A stretch of DNA of 64,000 nt from Dicaeum eximium (taxonomy: Eukaryota > Chordata > Aves > Passeriformes > Dicaeidae): positions 62,001 to 126,000 of the forward strand of contig VWZP01001428.1 in assembly GCA_013396995.1 (NCBI GenBank), read 5' to 3'. Each line of letters opens with the position of its first letter. The stretch's first letter is position 1. Shown piece after piece: positions 62,143 through 64,000 of the stretch. The notes under the pieces are model-generated. The model searched no databases, was not told the DNA's origin, and saw only the letters and a program-made list of their open reading frames with translations. The position numbers and the translations under genes are program-made.

Positions 62143-64000
62143 GTAAGTTGCTCAGGCAAACTTAATCCCCCCACATGGAGTTGACACAGGTAAATTTCAG
62201 TACTCATTTATCCATTCACAAGATTCACCCATTCTTACTGTCAGCACTGCAGTGTTCACCCATTTCCCACAGTTAAGACTGGGCAAGATGAGGGAGTGAG
62301 TCTGTCCTTCCCATTTACTGACACCACTGATCATTGTCCCAAAGGCTTTACTTTCCCAAAGTCTACTTTGAAGAAAGGCATGAAAGAGCATAAACAAACA
62401 TGGGAAGGACAAATGGAGATCAAAGGCATCCAGGGCAAGGAAGATAAGATTGAGTAATGATGCATATCTGCCCTTGCTCAATGTAATGGTTTTAAATGAT
62501 CTGACCTTTGAACAGATTTAGGTATAATCACATTGTGTGTGGTTTGATTTTCCTGTGTTTAATCAGATTTTTCTTTTTCCTCAGAGGTGTCCCAGCAGAA
62601 GTAATTCTGACTGGAAACTACCTGGCCAAAGCTTTTGACCCTGTTCAGAAACATAAGTCAAAACAGCACAGGGAAGTTCAAGGGAGGTGTGAAGAAATGA
62701 GCCATAAGGTGCCAGCCCAAGGAAAGAAGGGAACAGTCACAGAAGCCAGATTAGGAGCTGGTGGTCTAAGATACTTGGAGATCTGGGGATACAAACAAAA
62801 TTTACAATACAAAATTTCCCATTTTGTTGAAAAAGCAACTCTTGTGTCTGGGCTTCTTAGCTGCAGGACGGCAGAATCGTCTTTTTTTTTTTTTTCTACC
62901 AGGGATATATGCAGAGAAACCACAGGTATTAAAGAGAGTGATGTCTTTGAATATTGCATCTGACAGCACAGTACAAGAGTAAGAAGCCTGGGGAAGTGGA
63001 CTAGCACCACGAATTTGCAAGCCCACTGCTCCATGGAGCCCACAGAGCTCTAATGAATTACAAGCTGGAGACAAGGAAAGCTAGGAACTTAGAAAACCCA
63101 TAAGGTGATCCTGTCTGCTGTGACCCACTATTTAATAAAATTAAGATTTAACCTTTTCTGTAGTTTCATGTAGATGACTAACACCATCTAAAATAGATTC
63201 AGCTCAACAGAGCTCTACTATCCTGTCTTGCTGTGAAACCATATTATTCCAAATCCTCGACTTCATTACTATGGCAGACAGATCACCACTGTTACAGTAC
63301 CTTCTTATGTATGATGCACAAACCATTGCTTCCCTGCTCCCTTGGCTATCCTTCTTCAATTTCTCCATCAGGCATAAAGTAACAAGAAACCCTGCTGTTG
63401 TAATATACTCTGCTCATTATGCTATTTTGCTTAAATATTTTTCTTTCATATGGTGTCCCAAAAAATACATAAATATGAGAATATTACTGTGGTTGAAAAA
63501 TCAAGCTATTTAGGTAATGTCGAATTGGCAGACATTCAGCATTCTTCAATTACCCCCCCTTGTACATATGCATTCTGGCATAGCCTTTAATTAACGTGAT
63601 CTTAACATTTTTTTCTTGTGAAAACATGTCATTAAGTACCCAGGGTGAGTGAGGACCCGGTTCAGACCATTCTACGTTCTCCATAATGATTAACAGGCTT
63701 ATTTTCTATAATCCCCAAAACCCTGCTCTGAAGACAGACTAATTAATTTCTGCCTGTTTTCTCCCATGCCACTACAATACTTGAGTGTTTCAGAAACAAC
63801 ATGTTCATTTTTGAGGCAGCCTGGGGAGATGGGGAATGGGTAAGGAGGTGTGAGAAGGAATAATTTTCATTTCACAAGAAGCAAGCCAAAACTGTGGTCC
63901 TCAGTAGGGGCCATACACAAAGCCAGTCCCTGCTATGCCACCTCAGACTGGAAAAGCACAAACCACCCACCCCAAGCTGGAGAACGCGCTGGGCTCCATG
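62143..64000. other. Unique noncoding sequence
   Basis: Holds a T14 run (62882-62895) inside a chance 151-codon frame (62508-62963). AT-rich sequence near 63540-63720, with homeodomain-type TTAATTAA-like sites, is noted under findings. No gene recognised up to the window edge. Confidence 0.5.

Noticed and set aside
62508..62963. 151-codon plus-strand frame
   Set aside because: It depends on two T-rich runs coding phenylalanine strings and has no recognised domain or gene context.
1..64000. Bacterial or viral defence system, CRISPR array, tRNA or rRNA genes
   Set aside because: No regularly spaced repeats, no cloverleaf-like segments that I could recognise, and the whole window has vertebrate repeat and base composition character.

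Overview
The window looks like a gene-poor piece of a bird genome. The main evidence is the repeat content: several CR1 LINE fragments with the avian-type 3' tail (a 'cttccaaccc'-like box followed by ATTCTATG-like octamers), very old CR1 and MIR fossils, few repeats otherwise, and AT-rich single-copy sequence between them. Species cannot be told by eye. No bacterial-style operon, CRISPR array, rRNA or tRNA gene was seen, and no complete protein-coding gene can be supported. Nearly all open frames are chance frames, LINE reverse transcriptase remains, or frames in GC-rich or purine/pyrimidine-biased DNA.

Layout. 0-10 kb: a MIR fossil, a 5'-truncated CR1 (copy A, about 1.05-2.62 kb, plus strand), then unique sequence with two more MIR-like fossils. 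10.6-11.4 kb: a GC-rich island with an antisense polyadenylation signal, best read as a possible solo LTR on the minus strand. 11.4-19.9 kb: unique sequence with short tandem duplications. 19.9-22.1 kb: a second CR1 (copy B) whose first part is nearly identical to copy A, a 294-base N gap, a more diverged CR1 3' end, and a tail-to-tail antisense CR1 lying inside an exact 345-bp duplication split by a single N. 22-64 kb: unique AT-rich sequence with four CR1 3'-end fragments (24.6, 33.8, 47.5 and 51.4 kb), two much older CR1 fossils (35.6 and 61.0 kb), microsatellites and small palindromes. The best candidate for a real transcribed unit is a 121-nt segment at 62022-62142 bounded by consensus-like splice sites and open in two frames.

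The most useful observations concern the duplicated CR1 pair and the assembly around it. The two copies, 18.9 kb apart, share even a non-CR1 insertion, so one probably derives from the other or has been converted by it. Similarity collapses across the N gap, and the single-N duplication looks like an unmerged contig overlap. No new biological system was found. The exon candidates, the 59.3-kb minus-strand frame and the possible conserved noncoding blocks are weak hypotheses and are marked as such.
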